This document shows, piece by piece, positions 23,879 to 37,799 of a stretch of DNA of 64,000 nt. Location: NCBI RefSeq assembly GCF_051401765.1, contig NW_027480422.1:11302001-11366000 (forward strand). The letters run 5' to 3'. This DNA comes from Calliopsis andreniformis. Taxonomy: Eukaryota; Arthropoda; Insecta; Hymenoptera; Andrenidae. Under the pieces are notes generated by a model that was not told where the DNA came from, made no database searches, and was given only the letters and a program-made list of their open reading frames with translations. Position numbers and translations under genes: made by a program. Numbering within the stretch: the first letter of the stretch is position 1; each line of letters starts with the position of its first letter.

Positions 23879-26375
23879 GGGCGTTGCTCCACCTGACCGA
23901 ATAGTTAGGGCCTAAGAAGTCAACGCTAGAAGCATAAAATACGATATATGTACAACAGTTTTACCATCGTATAAAATGAATAATCGCAAACAGTGTGAAG
24001 GTAATGGTCACTTCTATGTTCCGGGCAACCTAGGCTTCACACTAGGGCGTTGTTCCACCAGAGCGAATAGTTAGGGCCTAAGAAGTCAACGCCTGAAGCA
24101 TAAAATACAAAATAAATACAACAGTTTTTCCATCGTATAACAAGAATAATTGCAACCAGTGTGAAAAATATGGTCATTTCTACGTTGCGGGCATCCTAGG
24201 CTTCACTCTAGGGCGTTGCACCACCAGATCGAATAGTTAGGGCCTTAGAAGTCAACGCCCGATGCATAAAATACAAAATAAATAGTACAGTTTTTCCATT
24301 GTATAAAACGAATAATTGAAACCAGTGTGAAAGTTATGGTCATTTCTACGTTCCGTGCCACCTAGGCTTCACTCTAGGGCGTTGTTCCACCAGAGTGAAT
24401 AGTTAGGGCCTAAGAAGTCAACGCCAGGAGCACCAAATACAAAATAAATACAACAGTTTTTCCATCGTATAAAACGAATAATTGCAACCAGTATGAAAGT
24501 TATGGTCATTTCTACGTTCCGGGCAATCTAGGCTTCACTCTATGGCGTTGCTCCACCTGACCGAATAGTTAGGGCCTAAGAAGTCAACGCCAGAAGCATA
24601 AAATACGATATATGTACAACAGTTTTACCATCGTATAAAATGAATAATCGCAAACAGTGTGAAGGTCATGGTCACTTCTACGTTCCGGGCAACCTAGGCT
24701 TCACACTAGGGCGTTGTTCCACCAGAGCGAATAGTTATGGCCTAAGAAGTCAACGCCTGAAGCATAAAATACAAAATAAATACAACAGTTTTTCCATCGT
24801 ATAACAAGAGTAATTGCAACCAGTGTGAAAAATATGGTCATTTCTACTGCGGGCATCCTAGGCTTCACTCTAGGGCGTTGCACCACCAGATCGAATAGTT
24901 AGGGCCGTAGAAGTCAACGCCCGAAGCATAAAATACAAAATAAATAGAACGGTTTTTCCATTGTATAAAACGAATAATTGAAACCAGTGTGAAAGGTATG
25001 GTTATTTCTACGTTCCGCGCAACCTAGGCTTCACCCCTGGGTGTTGCTCCACGAGATCCAATAGTTACGACCTAAGAAATCAGCGTCCGAATCATAAAAT
25101 ACAAAATAGATACAGCAGCTTTTCAATCGTATATAATGTATACTTGCAAACAGTGTGAAGGCAATGGCCATTTCTACGTTCCGGGCAACCTAGCCTTCAC
25201 CCTAGGGCGTTGCTCCACCTGATCGAATAGTTAGGGCCTAAGAAGTCAACGCCAGCAGCATAAAATACGATATATGTGCAACAGTTTTACCGTCGTATAA
25301 AATGAATAATCGCAAACAGTGTGAAGGTAATGGTCATTTCTACATTCCGGGGAACCTAGGCTTCACTCTAGGGCGTTGCTGCACCAGATCGAATAGTTGG
25401 GGCCTTAGAAGTCAACGCCAGAAGCATAAAGTACATTAAAAATCCAACAGTTTGTCCATCGTATAACAGGAATAATTGCCACCAGTGTGAAAGTGATGGT
25501 CATTTCTGCATTCCGGGCAACCTAGGCTTCACTCTAGGGCGTTGCTCCTCCAGATAGAATAGTTAGGGCCCAGGAAGTCAACGCCAGAAGCATAAAATAC
25601 AATATAAATACAACAGTTTTTCCATTGTATAACAGGAATAATTGCAACCAGTGTGAAAGGTATGGTCATTACTACGTTCCGGGCAACCTAGGCTTCACTC
25701 TAGGGCGTTGCTCCACCACAACGAATAGCTGCGGCCTTAGAAGTCAACGCCAGAAGCATAAAATACAATATAAATACAACAGTTTTTCAATCGTATAACA
25801 GGAATAATTGCAAACACTGTGAAAAATATGGTCATTTCTACGTTGCGGGCATCCTAGGCATCACTCTAGGGCATTGCTCCACCACATCGAATAGTTAGGG
25901 CCTTAAAAGTCAACGCCCGAAGCATAAAATACAAAATAAATAGAACAGTTTTTCCATTGTATAAAACGAATAATTGAAACCAGTGTGAAAGTTATGGTCA
26001 TTTCTACGTTCCGTGCCACCTAGGCTTCACTCTAGTGCGTTGCTCCACCACATCGAATAGCTACTGCCTTAGGAGTCAACGCCAGAGGCATAAAATACAA
26101 AATAAATACAACAGTTTTTCACTTGTATAAAACGAATGATTGCAACCAGTATGAAAGCTATGGTCGTTTCTACGTTCCGGGCAATCTAGGCTTCACTCTA
26201 GGGCGTTGCTCAGCAACATCGAGTAGTTAGGGCCTTAGAAGTCAACGCCTGAAGCATAAAATATAATATAAGTACAACAGTTTTTCCATCGTAAAACAGG
26301 AATAATTGCAACCAGTGTGAAAGACATGGTCATTTCTACGTTCCGGGCAACCTAGGCTTCACTCTAGGGCGTTGC
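23879..26375 (+). repeat. Mosaic satellite monomers, no higher-order unit resolved
   Basis: About fifteen monomers. The first two (CACTTCTATG type, near 24,008) match 12,103 and 19,403 onward. Those from 24,240 resemble 1,510-1,700, and 24,540-24,780 carries the GGTCATGGTCAC type of the 13-mer. 24,841 has a short deletion (TTCTACTGCGGGC). 25,000-25,200 has several private changes. No gene or insertion. Confidence 0.65.
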
Positions 26376-27244
26376 TCCACCACATCGAATAGCTACGGCC
26401 TTAGGAGTCAACGCCAGAGGCATAAAATACAAAATAAATACAACAGTTTTTCCATCGTATAACAAGAATAATTGCTACCAGTGTGATAGTGCTGGTCATT
26501 TCTACATTCCGGGCAACCTAGACTTCACTCTAGGGCCATGCTCCACCAGATCGAATAGTTAGGGCCCAAGAAGTCAACGCCAGAAGCATAAAATACAATA
26601 TAAATACAACAGTTTTTCCCTTGTATAGCAGGAATAATTGCAACCAGTGTGAAAGCTATGGTCATTTCTACGTTCCGGGCAACCTAGGCTTCACTCTAGG
26701 GTGTTGCTCCACCACATCGAATAGTTAGGGCCTTAAATGTCAATGCCGGAAGCATAAAATGCCATATAAATACAACAGCTGTTCCACTGTATAATACGTA
26801 TAATCGCAAACAGTGTGGAAGTAATGGTCATTTCTACGTTCCGGGCAACCTAGGCTTCACTCTAGGGCGTTGCTCAATCACATAGAATAGCTACGGCCCT
26901 AGAAGACAACGCCATAACTATAAAATACAATATAAATACAACAGTCTATGCATCGTATAAAACGAATAATTGCAACCAGTCTGTTAGTTATGGTCATTTC
27001 TACGTTCCGGGCAACCTAGACTTCACCCTAGGGCGTTTCTCCACCAGATCGAATAGTTAGGGCCTAAGAAGTCAATGCCAGAAGCATAAAATACAAAATA
27101 AATACAACAGTTTTCCCATCGTATAAAACGAATAATTGCATCCAGTGTGCAAGTAATGGTCATTTCTACGTTCCGGGCAACCTAGGCTTCACACTAGGGC
27201 GTTGTTCCACCAGAGCGAATAGTTAGGGCCTAAGAAGTCAACGC
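26376..27244 (+). repeat. Block shared with 15,425-16,293 and 4,808-5,572
   Basis: Matches 15,425-16,293 at offset 10,951 (66 monomers less five bases). Markers are CTACGGCCTTAGGAG, GTGATAGTGCTGG, GGGCCATGCTCC, and GCTCAATCACATAG. This run of five monomers is also the piece that recurs in each 13-mer unit of 4,425-10,805. Confidence 0.8.
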
Positions 27245-27439
27245 CAGGAGCACCAAATACAAAATAAATACAACAGTTTTTCCATCGTATAAAACGATAA
27301 TTGCATCCAGTGTGCAAGTAATGGTCATTTCTACGATCCGGGTGACCTAGGCATCACTCTAGGGCGTTGATCCACCAGAGCGAATAGTTAGGGCCTAAGA
27401 AGTCAACGCCTGAAGCATAAAATACAAAATAAATAGAAC

Positions 27440-28408
27440 AGTTTTTCCATTGTATAAATCGAATAATTGAAACCAGTGTGAAAGTTATGGTCATTTCTAC
27501 GTTCCGCGCAACCTAGGCTTCACACTTGGGCGTTGGTCCACCAGATCCAATAGTTAGGACCTAAGAAATCAGCGCCAGAAGCATAAAATGCAAAATAGAT
27601 ACAACAGCTTTTCCGTCGTATAAAATGAATAATCGCAAACAGTGTGAAGGTAATGGTCATTTCTACATTCCGGGGAACCTAGGCTTAACTCTAGGGCGTT
27701 GCTGCACCAGATCTAATAGTTGGGGCCTTAGAAGTCAACGCCCGAAGCATAAAGTACAAAATAAATAGAACAGTTTTTCCATTGTATAAAACGAACAATT
27801 GAAACCAGTGTGAAAGTTATGGTCATTTCTACATTTCGCGCAACCTAGGCTTCATCCCTGGGTGTTGATCCACCAGATCGAATAGTTAGGGCCTAAGAAG
27901 TCAATGCCAGAAGCATAAAATACGATATATGTACAACAGTTTTTCCATCGCATAAAATGAGTATTTGCAACCAGTGTGAAAGTAACGGACATTTCTACGT
28001 TCCGGGCATCCTAGACTTAACACTGAGGCATTGCTCCACCAGATCGAATACGTAGGGCCTTAGAAGTCAACGCCAGAAGCATAAAGTACATTAAAAATCC
28101 AACAGTTTTTCCATCGTATAACAGGAATAATTGCCACCAGTGTGAAAGTGATGGTCATTTCTGCATTCCGGGCAACCTAGGCTTCACTCTAGGGCGTTGC
28201 TCCTCCAGGTAGAATAGCTAGGGCCCAGGCAGTCAACGCCAGAAGCATAAAATACAATATAAATACAACAGTTTTTCCATTGTATAACAGGAATAATTGC
28301 AACCAGTGTGAAAGGTATAGTCATTTCTACGTTCCGGGCAACCTAGGCTTCACTCTAGGGCGTTGCTCCACCACATCGAATAGATGCGGCCTTAGAAGTC
28401 AACGCCTG
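27440..28408 (+). repeat. 6-monomer block, copied at 31,754-32,722
   Basis: Offset 4,314 (26 monomers less two). Shared markers are GTATAAATCGAATAATTG, CACACTTGGGCG, GGACCTAAGAAATCAGCG, CATTCCGGGGAACC and GGTAGAATAGCT. 27,245-27,439 just before it consists of ordinary monomers of the CCAGGAGCACC type. Confidence 0.8.
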
Positions 28409-31100
28409 AAGCATAAAATATAATATAAGTACAACAGTTTTTCCATCGTATAACAGGAATAATTGCAACCAGTGTGAAAGACATGGTCATTTCTACGTTC
28501 CGGGCAACCTAGGCTTCACTACAGGGCGGTGCTCCACCAGATCGAATAGTTAGGGCCTAAGAATTCAACGCCAGATGCATAAAATACAATATAAATACAA
28601 CAGTTTTTCCCTTGTATAACAGGAATAATTGCAACCAGTGTGAAAGCTATGGTCATTTCTACGTTCCGGGCAACCTAGGCTACACTCTAGGGCGTTGCTC
28701 CACCAGATCAAATAGTTAGGGCCTAAGAAGTCAACGCCAGAAGCATAAAATACAATATAAATACAACAGCTTTTCCATCGTATATAATGTACATTTGCAA
28801 ACAGAGTGAAAGTAATGGTCATTTCTACGTTTCGGGCGACCTAGGCTCCACTCTAGGGCGTTGCTCCACCAGATGGAATAGCTAGGGCCTTAGAAGTCAA
28901 TGCCAGAAGCATAAAATACAAAATAAATACAACAGTTTTTCCATTGTATAACAAAAATAATTGCAACCAGTGTGAAAGTGATGGTCAATTCTACGTTCCG
29001 GGCAACCTAGGCTTCACTACAGGGCGGTGCTCCACCAGATCAAATAGTTAGGGCCTAAGAAGTCAACGCCAGAAGCATAAAATACAATATAAATACAACA
29101 GTTTTTCCGTCGTATAAAACGAATAATTGCAACCAGTATGAAAGCTACGGTCATTTCTACGTACCGGGCAACCTAGGCTTGACCCTAGGGCGTTGCTCCA
29201 CCTGATCGAATAGTTAGGGCGTAAGAAGTCAACGCCAGAAGCGTAAAATACGATATATGTACAACAGTTTTACCATCGTATAAAATGAATAATCGCAAAC
29301 AGTGTGAAGGTAATGGTCATTTCTACGTTCCGGGCAACCTAGGCTTCACCCTAGGGCGTTGTTCCACCAGGGCGAATAGTTAGGGCCTAAGAAGTCAACG
29401 CCTGAAGCACCAAACACAAAATTAATACAACAGTTTTTCCATCGCTTAAAACGAATAATTGCAACCTGTATGAAAGTTATGGTCATTTCAACGTTCCGGG
29501 CAACCTAGGCTTCACCCTAGGGCGTTACTCCAGCTGATCGAGTAGTTAGGGCCTCAGAAGTCAACGCCAGAAGCATAAAATAGGATATATGTACAACAGT
29601 TTTACCATCGTATAAAATAAATAATCGCAAACAGTGTGAAGGTAATGGTCATTTCTACGTTCCGAGCAACCTAGGCTTCACCCTAGTGCGTTGTTCCACC
29701 AGAGCGAATAGTTAGGGCCTAAGAAGTCAACGCCTGAAGCATAAAGTACAATCAAAATCCAACAGTTTGTCCATCGTACAGCTGGAATAATTGCAACTAG
29801 AGTGAAAGTAATGGTCATTTCCACGTTTCGCGCGACCTAGGCTCCACTCTAGGGCGTTGCTCCACCAGATGGAATAGCTAGGGCCTTAGAAGTCAATGCC
29901 AGAAGCAAAAAATGCCATATAAATACAACAGTTGTTCCACTGTATAATATGAATAATTGCAAACAGTGTGGAAGTAATGGTCATTTCTACGTTCCGGGCA
30001 ACCTAGGCTTCACTCTAGGGCGTTGCTCCTCCAGATAGAATAGCTAGGGCCCAGGAAGTCAACGCCAGAAGCATAAAATACAATATAAATACAACAGTTC
30101 TTCCCTTGTATAACAGGAATAATTGCAACCAGTGTGAAAGCTATGGTCATTTCTACGTTCCGGGCGACCTAGGCTTCACTCTAGGGCGTTGCTCCACCAT
30201 ATCGAATAGCTGCGGCCTTAGAAGTCAACGCCATAACTATAAAAAACAATATAAATGCAACAGTTTTTCCATTGTATAAAATGAATAATTGCAAACAGCG
30301 TGGTGGTAATGGTCATTTCTACTTTCGGGGCAACCTAGGCTTCACTCTAGGGCGTTTCTCCACCACATCGAATAGCTACGCCCTTAGAAGTCAACGCCTG
30401 AAGCATAAAATATAATATAAGTACAATAGTTTTTCCATCGTATAACAGGAATAATTGCATCCAGTGTGAAAGACATGGTCATTTCTACGTTCCGGGCAAC
30501 CTAGGCTTCACTCTAGGGCGTTGCTCCACCTCATCTAATAGCTGCGGCCTTAGAAGTCAACGTCAGAAGCATAAAACACAATATAGATAAAACAGTTTTT
30601 CAATCGTATAACAGGAATAATTGCAAACAGTGTGAAAGATATGCTCATTTCTACGTTGCGGGCATCCTAGGCTTCACTCTAGGGCGTTGCACCACCTGAC
30701 CGAATAGTTAGGGCCTAAGAAGTCAACGCCAGAAGCATAAAATACGATATATGTACAACAGTTTTACCATCGTATAAAATGAATAATCGCAAACAGTGTG
30801 AAGGTAATGGTCACTTCTATGTTCCGGGCAACCTAGGCTTCACACTAGGGCGTTGTTCCACCAGAGCGAATAGTTAGGGCCTAAGAAGTCAACGCCTGAA
30901 GCATAAAATACAAAATAAATACAACAGTTTTTCCATCGTATAACAAGAATAATTGCAACCAGTGTGAAAAATATGGTCATTTCTACGTTGCGGGCATCCT
31001 AGGCTTCACTCTAGGGCGTTACACCACCAGATCGAGTAGTTAGGGCCTTAGAAGTCAACGCCCGAAGCATAAAATACAAAATAAATAGAACAGTTTTTCC
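28399..31100 (+). repeat. Second copy of 16,785-19,818, shorter by two monomers
   Basis: See the 16,785 block for offsets. The gap is at about 30,349, where CTTTCGGGGCAACC passes into GGGCGTTTCTCC; the other copy has the two extra units (18,736-19,067). Private changes include AAATAGGATA near 29,580 and AGCAAAAAATGCC near 29,906. Confidence 0.83.
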
Positions 31101-31753
31101 ATTGTATAAAACGAATAATTGAAACCAGTGTGAAAGTTATGGTCATTTCTACGTTCCGTGCCACCTAGGCCTCACTCTAGTGCGTTGCTCCACCAGATCG
31201 AATAGTTAGGGCCTAAGAAGTCAACGCCAGAAGCATAAAATACAATATAAATACAACAGTTTTCCCCTGTATAACAGAAATAATTGCAACCAGTGTGAAA
31301 GTTATGGCCATTTCTAAGTTCCGGGCAACCTAGGCTTCACTCTAGGGCGTTGCTCCACCACATCGAATAGTTAGGGCCTTAGAAGTCAATGCCAGAAGCA
31401 TAAAATACAATATAAATACAACAGTTTTTCCACTGTATAATATGAATAATTGCAAACAGTGTGGAAGTAGTGGTCATTTCAACGTTCCGGGCAACCTAGG
31501 CTTCACTCTAGGGCGTTGGTCCACCAGATCCAATAGTTAGGGCCTAAGAAGTCAACGCCAGGAGCACCAAATACAAAATAAATACAACAGTTTTTCTATC
31601 GTATAAAACGATAATTGCAACCAGTGTGCAAGTAATGGTCATTTCTACGATCCGGGCGACCTAGGCATCACTCTAGGGCGTTGTTCCACCAGAGCGAATA
31701 GTTAGGGCCTAAGAAGTCAACGCCTGAAGCATAAAATACAATATAAATACAAC
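31101..31753 (+). repeat. Mosaic monomers related to 22,220-22,620
   Basis: Four monomers. From about 31,345 they follow 22,220 onward at offset 9,125, including GTTGGTCCACCAGATCC (31,515 and 22,390). 31,261 has a compressed T/C run (GTTTTCCCCTGTATAAC) that shortens the unit. Confidence 0.65.
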
Positions 31754-32722
31754 AGTTTTTACATTGTATAAATCGAATAATTGAAACCAGTGTGAAAGTT
31801 ATGGTCATTTCTACGTTCCGCGCAACCTAGGCTTCACACTTGGGCGTTGGTCCACCAGATCCAATAGTTAGGACCTAAGAAATCAGCGCCAGAAGCATAA
31901 AATACAAAATAGATACAACAGCTTTTCCGTCGTATAAAATGAATAATCGCAAACAGTGTGAAGGTAATGGTCATTTCTACATTCCGGGGAACCTAGGCTT
32001 AACTCTAGGGCGTTACTGCACCAGATCGAATAGTTGGGGCCTTAGAAGTCAACGCCCGAAGCATAAAGTACAAAATAAATAGAACAGTTTTTCCATTGTA
32101 TAAAACGAACAATTGAAACCAGTGTGAAAGTTATGGTCATTTCTACATTTCGCGCAACCTAGGCTTCATCCCTGGGCGTTGATCCACCAGATCGAATAGT
32201 TAGGGCCTAAGAAGTCAATGCCAGAAGCATAAAATACGATATATGTACAACAGTTTTTCCATCGCATAAAATGAGTAATTGCAACCAGTGTGAAAGTAAC
32301 GGACATTTCTACGTTCCGGGCATCCTAGACTTAACACTGAGGCATTGCTCCACCAGATCGAATACATAGGGCCTTAGAAGTCAACGCCAGAAGCATAAAG
32401 TACATTAAAAATCCAACAGTTTTTCCATCGTATAACAGGAATAATTGCCACCAGTGTGAAAGTGATGGTCATTTCTGCATTCCGGGCAACATAGGCTTCA
32501 CTCTAGGGCGTTGCTCCTCCTGGTAGAATAGCTAAGGCCGAGGCAGTCAACGCCAGAAGCATAAAATACAATATAAATACAACAGTTTTTCCATTGTATA
32601 ACAGGAATAATTGCAACCAGTGTGAAAGGTATGGTCATTTCTACGTTCCGGGCAACCTAGGCTTCACTCTAGGGCGTTGCTCCACCACATCGAATAGCTG
32701 CGGCCTTAGAAGTCAACGCCAG
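31754..32722 (+). repeat. Second copy of 27,440-28,408
   Basis: Offset 4,314 from the first copy. Differences include GGCGTTACTGC near 32,010 against GGCGTTGCTGC, and CTCCTGGTAGAATAGCTAAGG near 32,517 against CTCCAGGTAGAATAGCTAGG. Confidence 0.78.
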
Positions 32723-33252
32723 AAGCATAAAATACAATATAAATACAACAGTTTTTCAATCGTATAACAGGAATAATTGCAAACAGTGTGAAAAATATGG
32801 TCATTTCTACGTTGCGGGCATCCTAGGCATCACTCTAGGGCTTTGCTCCACCACATCGAATAGCTACGGCCTTAGAAGTCAACGCCATAACTATAAAAAA
32901 CAATATAAATACAACAGTTTTTCCATTGTATATAATGAATAATTGCAAACAGTGTGGAGGTAATGGTCATTTCTACTTTCCGGGCAACCTGGGCTTCACT
33001 CTAGGGCGTTTCTCCACCACATCGAATAGCTACGCCCTTAGAAGTCAACGCCTGAAGCATAAAATATAATATAAGTACAACAGTTTTTCCATCGTATAAC
33101 AGGAATAATTGCAACCAGTGTGAAAGACATGGTCATTTCTACGTTCCGGGCAACCTAGGCTTCACTACAGGGCGGTGCTCCACCAGATCGAATAGTTAGG
33201 GCCTAAGAATTCAACGCCAGATGCATAAAATAAAATATAAATACAACAGTTT
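32723..33252 (+). repeat. Monomers shared with 16,541-17,066
   Basis: 32,801-33,326 matches 16,541-17,066 at offset 16,260. It includes GTATATAATG (32,927), GGGCAACCTGGGC (32,981) and CACTACAGGGCGGTGC (33,162). The first unit resembles 25,750-25,880. Confidence 0.72.
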
Positions 33253-34645
33253 TTCCCTTGTATAACAGGAATAATTGCAACCAGTGTGAAGGCTATGGTC
33301 ATTTCTACGTTCCGGGCAACCTAGGCTTCACTCTAGGGCGTTGCTTCACTATATCGAATAGCTGCGGCCTTAGAAGTCAACGCCATAACTATAAAAAACA
33401 ATATAAATACAACAGTTTTTCCATTGTATAAAATGAATAATTGCAAACAGTGTGGTGGTAATGGTCATTTCTACTTTCCGGGCAACCTAGGCTTCACTCT
33501 AGGGCCTTTCTCCACCACATCGAATAGCTGCGGCCTTAGAAGTCAATGCCAGAAGCATAAAATACAATATACATACAACAGTTTTTCAATCGTATAACAG
33601 GAATAATTGCAAACAGTGTGAAAGATATGGTCATTTCTACGTTGCGGGCATCCTAGGCTTCACTCTAGAGCATTGCTCCACCACATCGAATGGCTACGGC
33701 CTTAGAAGTCAACGCCATAACTATAAAAAACCACATAAATACAACAGTTTTTCCATTGTATAAAATGAATAATTGCAAACAGTGTGGAGGTAATGGTCAT
33801 TTCTACTTTCCGCGCAACCTAGGCTTCACTCTAGGGCGTTTCTCCACCACATCGAATAGCTACGCCCTTAGAAGTCAACGCCTGAAGCATAAAATATAAT
33901 ATAAGTACAATAGTTTTTCCATCGTATAACAGGAATAATTGCAACCAGTGTGAAACACATGGTCATTTCTACGTTCCGGGCAACCTAGGCTTCACTCTAG
34001 GGCGTTGCTCCACCTCATCGAATAGCTGCGGCCTTAGAAGTCAACGTCAGAAGCATAAAACACAATATAGATAAAACAGTTTTTCAATCGTATAACAGGA
34101 ATAATTGCAAACAGTGTGAAAGATATGCTCATTTCTACGTTGCGGGCATCCTAGGCTTCACTCTAGGGCGTTGCTCCACCTGACCGAATAGTTAGGGCCT
34201 AAGAAGTCAACGCCAGAAGCATAAAATACGATATATGTACAACAGTTTTACCATCGTATAAAATGAATAATCGCAAACAGTGTGAAGGTAATGGTCACTT
34301 CTATGTTCCGGGCAACCTAGGCTTCACACTAGGGCGTTGTTCCACCAGAGCGAATAGTTAGGGCCTAAGAAGTCACAGCCTGAAGCATAAAATACAAAAT
34401 AAATACAACAGTTTTTCCATCGTATAACAAGAATAATTGCAACTAGTGTGAAAAATATGGTCATTTCTACGTTGCGGGCATCCTAGGCTTCACTCTAGGG
34501 CGTTACACCACCAGATCGAATAGTTAGGGCCTTAGAAGTCAACGCCCGAAGCATAAAATACAAAATAAATAGAACAGTTTTTCCATTATATAAAACGAAT
34601 AATTGAAACCAGTGTGAAAGTTATGGTCATTTCTACGTTCCGTGC
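33253..34645 (+). repeat. 17-monomer-spaced block, copied at 36,075-37,799
   Basis: 33,253-34,014 matches 36,075-36,836 at an offset of exactly 2,822 bp (17 x 166). From 34,017 the offset is 3,154 (19 x 166), so the downstream copy has gained exactly two monomers at about 36,838-37,169. The match ends at 34,645, where GTGCAACC faces GTGCCACC at 37,799. The ATGGCTACGG subtype is at 33,690 and 36,512. Confidence 0.85.
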
Positions 34646-34670
34646 AACCTAGGCTTCACTCTAGGGCGTT

Positions 34671-35950
34671 GCTCAACCACATCGAATAGCTACGGGATTA
34701 GAAGTGAACGCCATAACTATAAAAAACAATATAAATACAACAGTTTTTCCATTGTATAAAATGAATAATTGCAAACAGTGAGGAAGTAATGGTCATTTCT
34801 ACGTTCCGTGCAACCTAGGCTTCACTCTAGGGCGTTGCTCCACCAGATCGAATGGTTAGGGCCTAAGAAGTCAACGCCAGAAGCATAAAATACAATAAAA
34901 ATACAACAGTTTTTCCCTTGTATAACAGAAATAATTGCAACCAGTATGAATGTTATGGTCATTTCTACGTTCCGGGAAACCTAGGCTTCACTCTAGGGCG
35001 TTGGTCCGCCAGATCCAATAGCTAGGGCCTAAGAAGTCAACGCCTGAAGCATAAAATACCGTATAAATAAAACAGTTTTTCCATTGTATAAAATGAATAA
35101 TTGCAAACAGTGAGGAAGTAGTGGTCATACCTACGTTCCGTGCAACCTAGGCTTCACTCTAGAGCGTTGCTCCACCAGATCGAATAGTTAGGGTCTAAGA
35201 AGTCAACGCCAGAAGCATAAAATACAATGTAAATACAACAGTTTTTCCCTTGTATAACAGGAATTATTGCAACCAGTGTGAAAGCTATGGTCATTTCTAC
35301 GTTCAGGGCAACCTAGGCTTCACTCTAGGGCGTTGCTCCACCACAGCGAATAGTTAGGGCCTTAGACGTCAATGCCAGAAGCATAAAATGCCATATAAAT
35401 ACAACAGTTGTTCCACTGTATAATACGTATAATTGCAAACAGTGTGGAAGTAATGGTCATTTCTACGCTCCGGGCAACCTAGGCTTCACTCTAGGGCGTT
35501 GCTCAACCACATCGAATAGCTACGGCCCTAGAAGACAACGCCATAACTATAAAATACAATATAAATACAACAGTCTATACATCGTATAAAACGAATAATT
35601 GCAACCAGTCTGATAGTTATGGTCATTTCTACGTTCCGGGCAACCTAGACTTCACCCTAGGGCGTTGCTCCACCAGATCGAATAGTTAAGGCCTAAGAAG
35701 TCAATGCCAGAAGCATAAAATACGATATATGTACAACAGTTTCTCCATCGTATAAAATGAGTAATTGCAACCAGTGTGAAAGTAACGGCCATTTCTACGT
35801 TCCTGGAATCCTAGACTTAACACTGAGACATTGCTCCACCAGATCGAATACATAGGGCCTTAGAAGTCAACGCCAGAAGCATAAAGTACATTAAAAATCC
35901 AACAGTTTGTCCATCATATAACAGGAATAATTGCCACCAGTGTGAAAGTG
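34671..35950 (+). repeat. Contracted copy of 21,563-23,506
   Basis: 34,671-35,260 follows 21,563 onward at offset 13,108, and 35,261-35,950 follows about 22,816-23,505 at offset 12,445. The change, 663 bp, equals the four-monomer unit length seen elsewhere, so four monomers are missing here. Markers are CTACGGGATTAG (34,692), the TGAGGAAGT units, GTTCAGGGCAACC (35,301) and GAATACATAG (35,846). 35,951-36,074 then resembles 25,493 onward. Confidence 0.72.
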
Positions 35951-36074
35951 ATGGTCATTTCTGCATTCCGGGCAACCTAGGCTTCACTCTAGGGCGTTGC
36001 TCCTCCAGATAGAATAGCTAGGGCCCAGGAAGTCAACGCCAGAAGCATAAAATACAATATAAATACAACAGTTC

Positions 36075-37799
36075 TTCCCTTGTATAACAGGAATAATTGC
36101 AACCAGTGTGAAGGCTATGGTCATTTCTACGTTCCGGGCAACCTAGGCTTCACTCTAGGGCGTTGCTCCACCATATCGAATAGCTGCGGCCTTAGAAGTC
36201 AACGCCATAACTATAGAAAACAATATAAATACAAAAGTTTTTCCATTGTATAAAATGAATAATTGCAAACAGTGTGGTGGTAATGGTCATTTCTACTTTC
36301 CGGGCAACCTGGGCTTCACTCTAGGGCCTTTCTCCACCACATCGAATAGCTGCGGCCTTAGAAGTCAATGCCAGAAGCATAAAATACAATATACATACAA
36401 CAGTTTTTCAATCGTATAACAGGAATAATTGCAAACAGTGTGAAAGATATGGTCATTTCTACGTTGCGGGCATCCTAGGCTTCACTCTAGAGCATTGCTC
36501 CACCACATCGAATGGCTACGGCCTTAGAAGTCAACGCCATAACTATAAAAAACCACATAAATACAACAGTTTTTCCATTGTATAAAATGAATAATTGCAA
36601 ACAGTGTGGAGGTAATGGTCATTTCTACTTTCCGCGCAACCTAGGCTTCACTCTAGGGCGTTTCTCCACCACATCGAATAGCTACGCCCTTAGAAGTCAA
36701 CGCCTGAAGCATAAAATATAATATAAGTACAATAGTTTTTCCATCGTATAACAGGAATAATTGCAACCAGTGTGAAAGACATGGTCATTTCTACGTTCCG
36801 GGCAACCTAGGCTTCACTCTAGGGCGTTGCTCCACCCCATCGAATAGCTGCGGCCTTAGAAGTCAACGCCATAACTATAGAAAACAATATAAATGCAACA
36901 GTTTTTCCATTGTATAAAATGAATAATTGCAAACAGTGTGGTGGTAATGGTCATTTCTACTTTCCGGGCAACCTGGGCTTCACTCTAGGGCCTTTCTCCA
37001 CCACATCGAATAGCTGCGGCCTTAGAAGTCAATGCCAGAAGCATAAAATACAATATACATACAACAGTTTTTCCATCGTATAACAGGAATAATTGCAACC
37101 AGTGTGAAAGACATGGTCATTTCTACGTTCCGGGCAACCTAGGCTTCACTCTAGGGCGTTGCTCCACCCCATCGAATAGCTGCGGCCTTAGAAGTCAACG
37201 TCAGAAGCATAAAACACAATATAGATAAAACAGTTTTTCAATCGTATAACAGGAATAATTGCAAACAGTGTGAAAGATATGCTCATTTCTACGTTGCGGG
37301 CATCCTAGGCTTCACTCTAGGGCGTTGCTCCACCTGACCGAATAGTTAGGGCCTAAGAAGTCAACGCCAGAAGCATAAAATACGATATATGTACAACAGT
37401 TTTACCATCGTATAAAATGAATAATCGCAAACAGTGTGAAGGTAATGGTCACTTCTATGTTCCGGGCAACCTAGGCTTCACACTAGGGCGTTGTTCCACC
37501 AGAGCGAATAGTTAGGGCCTAAGAAGTCAACGCCTGAAGCATAAAATACAAAATAAATACAACAGTTTTTCCATCGTATAACAAGAATAATTGCAACTAG
37601 TGTGAAAAATATGGTCATTTCTACGTTGCGGGCATCCTAGGCTTCACTCTAGGGCGTTACACCACCAGATCGAATAGTTAGGGCCTTAGAAGTCAACGCC
37701 CGAAGCATAAAATACAAAATAAATAGAACAGTTTTTCCATTGTATAAAACGAATAATTGAAACCAGTGTGAAAGTTATGGTCATTTCTACGTTCCGTGC
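36075..37799 (+). repeat. Second copy of 33,253-34,645 with two extra monomers
   Basis: The extra 332 bp at about 36,838-37,169 is itself made of local sequence: 36,840-37,060 repeats 36,176-36,396 (offset 664, including CTATAGAAAAC), and 37,071 onward repeats 36,739 onward (offset 332). This looks like a local slippage or unequal-exchange insertion. The extra pair is present in the 54,641 copy, so it predates that duplication. Confidence 0.8.

Noticed and set aside
24841..24860. Possible insertion or transposon scar at the short deletion TTCTACTGCGGGC
   Set aside because: Only a few bases are missing from an otherwise ordinary monomer. There is no target duplication or foreign sequence.
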